This document shows, piece by piece, positions 59,576 to 64,000 of a DNA stretch of 64,000 nt. The notes under the pieces were generated by a model. That model did not search any database. It was not told the DNA's origin and worked only from the letters and a program-made list of their open reading frames with translations. The position numbers and the translations under genes are program-made. The stretch is taken from positions 60,426 to 124,425 of the forward strand of contig JAOTOM010002926.1 of assembly GCA_034440615.1 (NCBI GenBank), written 5' to 3'. Positions within the stretch are counted from its first letter, which is position 1. Every line of letters begins with the position of its first letter. The DNA comes from Ashinkailepas kermadecensis. Its lineage: Eukaryota; Arthropoda; Thecostraca; Neolepadidae.

Positions 59576-59880
59576 GGACAGACAGACACCTTTTTTCCCC
59601 TTTTTTTTTTGGGCCCCTCCCAATCTTCTCTTTCCAAATAAAAAAAAAAAAGAAAAAAAAAAAGAAAAGAAAAAAAAAGTAACGAGGAGAAAAAAAACTA
59701 CAACTTAACCTACGGCCTGGGGTATGGGGTGTTTTTTCTCTTTTTTTATTTTTTTTTATACTTTTCATATACCAAAAAAAAAAAAAAAAAAAAGTGGCGC
59801 AAAGGGGGGGAAAGCAAGGGGTAAGGAAGGGGGAAAAAAGTGGAAGAGGGGGGGCGAGGGGGGTGCGTGAAATTGGAAAA
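59576..59880. repeat. Poly-T/poly-A and purine-rich low-complexity tract
   Basis: T-runs at 59598-59609, 59745-59757 and A-runs at 59639-59690 and 59774-59792, then a G/A-rich tract to 59860. Confidence 0.9.
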
Positions 59881-59905
59881 GTTTGCATTTTCAAGCGATT
59901 AGTTC

Positions 59906-60103
59906 AGGTGTAATTTCAGCAGCATGAGCTGACTAATCAAGGGATACAAAAATAAACAATATTCGAGAAGGGTGGAGGAGAGAGGGACTGAAATCCAATC
60001 ATTGAGTAACGAGGGTTGTAGATTTGGTCCCCTCCACAGAACAATTAATTCCTAATTATTTTATTTTAAAAAGGCCCCTTTAAAAATAGTGCTCGAAATC
60101 TAG
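59906..60103 (+). repeat. Dispersed repeat R2, copy 2
   Basis: Matches 13517-13712 in the same orientation, beginning AGGTGTAATTTCAGCAG and including CCCCTCCACAG. Confidence 0.7.
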
Positions 60104-60534
60104 CCTTTAGCCGCACAATTCCAGGAGACGCAGTTGGACTTCTACGAGGTGACGCCTTGTTCCTATGAGTGGGAGGCGCGCCATTCTCCGATTGGAAAAC
60201 TACTACTCGAATTTCCCCTTGTGATAACACATCGATTTTGGTAGCTTAGATATATATTTGTTCTGAGTACAGTGCAGTGCACGGGAACTATCTAAAAGTT
60301 GTGGGGAGGGGCGGGGAAGAGTCACTTTGAAGTCGATTCTTTCTACATATCATCGGTGCAGCCAGGATGTTTTTTTTAAGAGGTGCGACCAAACAAATGG
60401 AATTAAAAGGAACAGCTTTCGTCGCTCGAAGCGGGCCGAAAGTTTTGGGTTTTGCGTGGTGAAAATCTCAAAATGTATCGCTTCATCTAGCGTATTTTTG
60501 GTTCCTAATGGGGGCGGGCTCCCTTGGCTGCGCC
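60104..60534. other. Intergenic sequence
   Basis: GGTGCAGCCAGGATGTTTTT at about 60355 resembles the CAGTGGCG-type heads loosely. No feature assigned. Confidence 0.4.
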
Positions 60535-60895
60535 TCTGCTTTCTGTGCAAAGCCCATCAGGTTTATGCTAAGCCATTGCAAGTGGATCGGAGCACGAAAG
60601 GAGCAGATTCGGTAAAACGCAGCAAAATTCGTCAAAATGGTTAAGCTGAACAGATTCCGTAAAACGTCCTTAATTATCATTACAGCTGTTCATATTCTGC
60701 AAGAGAACTCGACATGAACGGTGCTCTCTTTTGTCCCATCGGCGCCAATGCTGCATTACTTGCTCTGCTACCAAATTTAGATGCAACCAAATTGCTGCCA
60801 GAACATATTAGCTTTCTAGATAGTACAAACTAGTATATTTGGGTTTGCAGCGGTACCAAGCACTTTTCAAAATTGCATCGTAAGCAGCGTAATAG
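60535..60895 (+). repeat. Dispersed repeat R3, copy 2
   Basis: Plus-strand partner of 31745-32112. The shared frame contains CKAHQVYAK here and CKAYQVNAK there, but neither is a long ORF. Confidence 0.75.
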
Positions 60896-61160
60896 ACATC
60901 GGTACAGCCGCACTATGTCGAAAATACGTACCAGTGCTCGCTAAGTAAAGGACTAGGACACACGAGGAAATACTGCGCTGACCTGAGTGTCATGGCGGTA
61001 GCGATTTTACCAGGACCCTCCTCTGTCGTCACCTGAAAGCAGCATCCCTGATATATACGGTTGCGCTGCTGAGTTGTGGGGGCGCTCTGCAAATACATCG
61101 ACGTCGTTTGTTTGGTGATGTTATTGTTGAACAGGCTGCCGTCGGTGTGTAGGTGTGACT
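60896..61160. other. Intergenic sequence
   Basis: No feature recognised. Confidence 0.45.
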
Positions 61161-61556
61161 GGAACAACGGCTGGTGCTCAGTGGGTCAGTGGAGCTGTTC
61201 CATCTGAGGACTGGGACAACAGCTGGTGCTAGTGGGTCAGTGGAGCTGTTCCATCTGAGGACTGGGACAACAGCTGGTGCTCTGAAGTGGAGCTGTTCCA
61301 TCTGCGGACTGGGACAACAGCTGGTGCTCCGTCAGTGCAGCCGTTCCATCTGAGGACTGGGACAACATCTGGCGCTCTGCCAGTAGAGCTGTTCCATCTG
61401 CGGGACTGGGACAACAGCTGGTGCCCGGTCAGTGCAGCTGTTCCGTCTGCGGACTGGGACAATAGCTGGTGCTCCGTCAGTGCAGCTGTTCCATCTGCGG
61501 ACTGGGACAATAGCTGGTGCTCTGTCAGTGGAGCTGTTCCATCTGACACACACCAC
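61161..61556 (+). repeat. Minisatellite, unit 45-53 bp, about 8 copies
   Basis: Each unit carries AGCTGTTCCATCTGCGGACT, GGGACAACAGCTGGTGCTC and a variable CAGTG-containing joint. Length differs between units because of the joint. Confidence 0.9.
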
Positions 61557-62277
61557 GGAACTGCCGCTCATCGAGTGTCAGACTTGAGCTGAAGTGCTCC
61601 ATTACTGCAGCAACACAGTTCAAAAACGGTGCAAATACTTGAGAGAGAATGGTAACATAATATAGGGAAAAGAGCTGAATAGCGTCAACACAGCAAACAA
61701 GCGTATCTCGATAGAAAGTAGACACAGGCCAATCGAAGAGCCACAGTGTTTATTTGATGATTCGTGAACCGGGACAGTGTTCGTGAACTGCCAATGATCA
61801 AGTTAAATAGCAGTAAGGTAACTGTATCGGGCAGACTGTGGCATTGGCTAGCCATAGCCAGCCAGCAATGAGATGCCTCTCGTTACAACGTCTATTGATA
61901 ATGTAGTCCAGTTCTGAGTCTCTGACTCGATGCGTCACTCTGAGTGAACGATACCATTTTAAGTCGGGGTTTGACGACCACTTCAAATTAGACGGAAATG
62001 AGTGGTCTGTTTTAGGAGGGTGCTCACCAGGTCGTCTGGCTGAAAAATACAGAATGGAGCGCTATTGAACACACAAGCTACTAAACATTCCGAGGGCCAT
62101 ACATTTTGGAGTCCAGTTTGAGATTGACGTTAAAAACTAGCTTCACAGAAGTGAAGTATCCTGTGTATCAACCCTACCACCTCGGTTTGATGTTCCTATA
62201 GTTGTGTTAGAGTTGTTATTCATTCATATGTGTCACCCTTGTTCGTGCTACCGGTGACAGTGAGCATGACGCATGCA
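61557..62277. other. Intergenic sequence
   Basis: Nothing recognised. Confidence 0.45.
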
Positions 62278-62557
62278 GCTGAGCCCATGCAGGTATAGGT
62301 ACATCCAGGCAGAACGACGCAGGACCGTCAGACGGACAAGACCTGGAGCTGAGCCCATGCAGGTATAGGTACATCCAGGCAGAACGACGCAGGACCGTCA
62401 GACGGACAAGACCTGGAGCTGAGCCCATGCAGGTATAGGTACATCCAGGCAGAACGACGCAGGACCGTCAGACGGACAAGACCTGGAGCTGAGCCCATGC
62501 AGGTATAGGTACATCCAGGCAGAACGACGCAGGCCCGTGAGACGGACAAGACCCGGA
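62278..62557 (+). repeat. 70-bp tandem repeat, 4 copies
   Basis: GAGCCCATGCAGGTATAGGT starts at 62281, 62351, 62421 and 62491, exactly 70 bp apart. Units are almost identical. The unit ends GACGGACAAGACCTGGAGCT. Confidence 0.97.
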
Positions 62558-63610
62558 GCAGACGAGTCAACCCAGACAGACCCATGCAGACGAGCCAACC
62601 CAGACAGACCCATGCAGATGAGCCAACCCAGACAGACCCATGCAGATGAGCCAACCCAGACATACCCATGCAGACGAGTCAATCCAGACATACCCATGCA
62701 GACGGAGTCAACCCGAGACAGACCCATGCAGATGAGCCAACCCAGAGAGACCCATGCAGACGAGTCAACCCAGACAGACCCATGCAGATGAGCCAACTCA
62801 GGCAGACCCATGCAAGATGAGCCAACCCAGACGGACCCATGCAGACGAGCCAACTTAGACAGACCCATGCAGACGAGCCAACCCAGACAGACCCATGCAG
62901 ATGAGCCAACCCAGAGGAGACCCATGCAGATGAGCCAACCCAGACAGACCCATGCAGACGTGTCAACCCAGACAGACCCATGCAGATGAGTCAACCTTCA
63001 GGCAGACCCATGCAGATGAGCCAACCCAGACAGACCCATGCAGACGAGCTAACCCAGATAGACCTATGCAGATGAGCCAACCCAGACAGACCCATGCGGA
63101 CGAGTCAATCCAGACAGACCCATGCGGACGAGCCAACCCAGACAGACCTATGCAGATGAGCCAACCCAGACAGACCCATGCGGACGAGTCAACCCTGACA
63201 GACCCATGCGGACGAGCCAACCCAGACAGACCCATGCAGACGAGTCAACCCAGACATACCCATGCAGATGAGCCAACCCAGACAGACCCATGCAGACGAG
63301 TCAACCCAGACAGACCCATGCAGATGAGCCAACCCAGACAGACCCATGCAGATGAGCCAACCCAGACAGACCCATGCAGACGAGCCAACCCAGACAGACC
63401 CATGCGGACGAGCCAACCCAGACAGACCCATGCAGACGAGCCAACCCAGACAGACCCATGCAGACGAGCCAACCCAGACAGACCCATGCAGATGAGCTAA
63501 CCCAGATAATCATGCAGATGAGCCAACCCAGACAAGACCCATGCGGACGAGCCAACCCAGAAGATCCATGCGGACGAGCCAACCCAGACAGACCCATGCA
63601 GACGGACAAG
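62558..63610 (+). repeat. 28-bp minisatellite, about 37 copies
   Basis: Unit GACGAGCCAACCCAGACAGACCCATGCA (28 bp; core CCAACCCAGACAGACCCATG), with ATG/ACG and GCC/GTC variants. Frames open on both strands because the unit lacks stops in several frames, giving up to 198 codons of artefact. The array is bracketed on both sides by GACGGACAAGACC (62542 and 63602). Confidence 0.95.
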
Positions 63611-64000
63611 ACCCTGGCAGAGCCAGGCTGATGTGAAACAGAGCTGTACTGATCCGGACAGGGCGATATAAATTCAGACAGACTTGCACAGACCGGAACA
63701 TTTGCAGGTAGTGCTATGTAGGCTGGACCTGGGTGCCGCCGCTCCGGACCGGAATATTGGAACATCAGGAGTCCAATAGTGATTCCAGGTGGGTATGGAG
63801 ATGGTACCAGAAAGGCGCAGCTAGAGCAGGGCAGACACTTCTCACAGTAAATCGAGTCTACTCCCTGCATAAACGACAAAGCTCATTTGAGTTATTCGGC
63901 ATGGTCAGACTGGATTGTCAGTGGCTTTGAATCAATAACTTCTTCCTCATTACGTGTGAACCCCAATCACTTGGCTGATAATTATCCAGTGTTTTTTTAT
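63611..64000. other. Flank of the 28-bp array
   Basis: No feature recognised. Confidence 0.45.

Noticed and set aside
62558..63610. CRISPR array
   Set aside because: 28-bp units abut directly with no unique spacers, there are no cas genes, and the surrounding DNA is eukaryotic. The same holds for the 30- and 37-bp arrays.
62398..63879. Several frames of 80-198 codons on both strands
   Set aside because: Shadows of the 28- and 70-bp arrays.

Overview
This is non-coding, repeat-dense nuclear DNA from an animal, most likely an arthropod. The pointers are two clades of non-LTR retrotransposon (a CR1/L2-like copy nested inside a Jockey/I-like copy), CCTAACCTAA runs that resemble the arthropod telomere repeat TTAGG, tRNA-derived SINE-like heads, fold-back elements and long microsatellites. 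The species cannot be named from sequence alone. I see no bacterial operon logic, no rRNA, no CRISPR array and no convincing host protein-coding gene. Most long open frames are by-products of GC-rich tandem repeats whose units lack stop codons. The best candidate for a host coding exon is a Q-rich/acidic frame at 3683-4228, and it is weak.

Layout. 0.7-1.4 kb: a dispersed repeat whose second copy is at 49.4-50.1 kb. 1.8-2.1 kb: a fold-back element. 4.3-10.66 kb: two adjacent copies of a composite repeat (family A), each with a GC-hairpin head, a 20-bp minisatellite and a degenerate tail. The minisatellite is about one unit long in copy 1 and about 3 kb in copy 2. 10.66-13.5, 15.06-16.31, 16.6-19.1 and 26.1-26.9 kb: copies of family B, built from degenerate units of roughly 30 bp around GGGGCCCC-AAAA-TCGCGC, including one inverted pair. 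19-30 kb: AT-rich intergenic DNA with (AC)n, (AT)n and composite (GT)n blocks. 30.4-31.05 kb: a 30-bp array. 31.7-41.5 kb: intergenic, with an IR1 nuclear-receptor-like site and SINE-like pieces. 41.55-46.95 kb: the nested LINEs. 50.87-51.45 kb: a 37-bp array. 52.7-53.5 kb: a third, badly decayed reverse transcriptase. 54.1-54.3 kb: a MITE-like element. 57.02-57.21 kb: two adjacent long palindromes. 57.8-59.3 kb: a 517-bp tandem repeat with TTAGG-like tracts. 61.1-63.6 kb: three successive minisatellites.

The elements do not form a pathway. What ties the window together is repeat dynamics. Several families share a CAGTGGCGT/GGCGTCGCCAC-type head followed by GGCCCC-phased units, arrays have expanded inside mobile-looking units, and older LINEs have been broken by younger ones. 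No reverse transcriptase frame here is intact.
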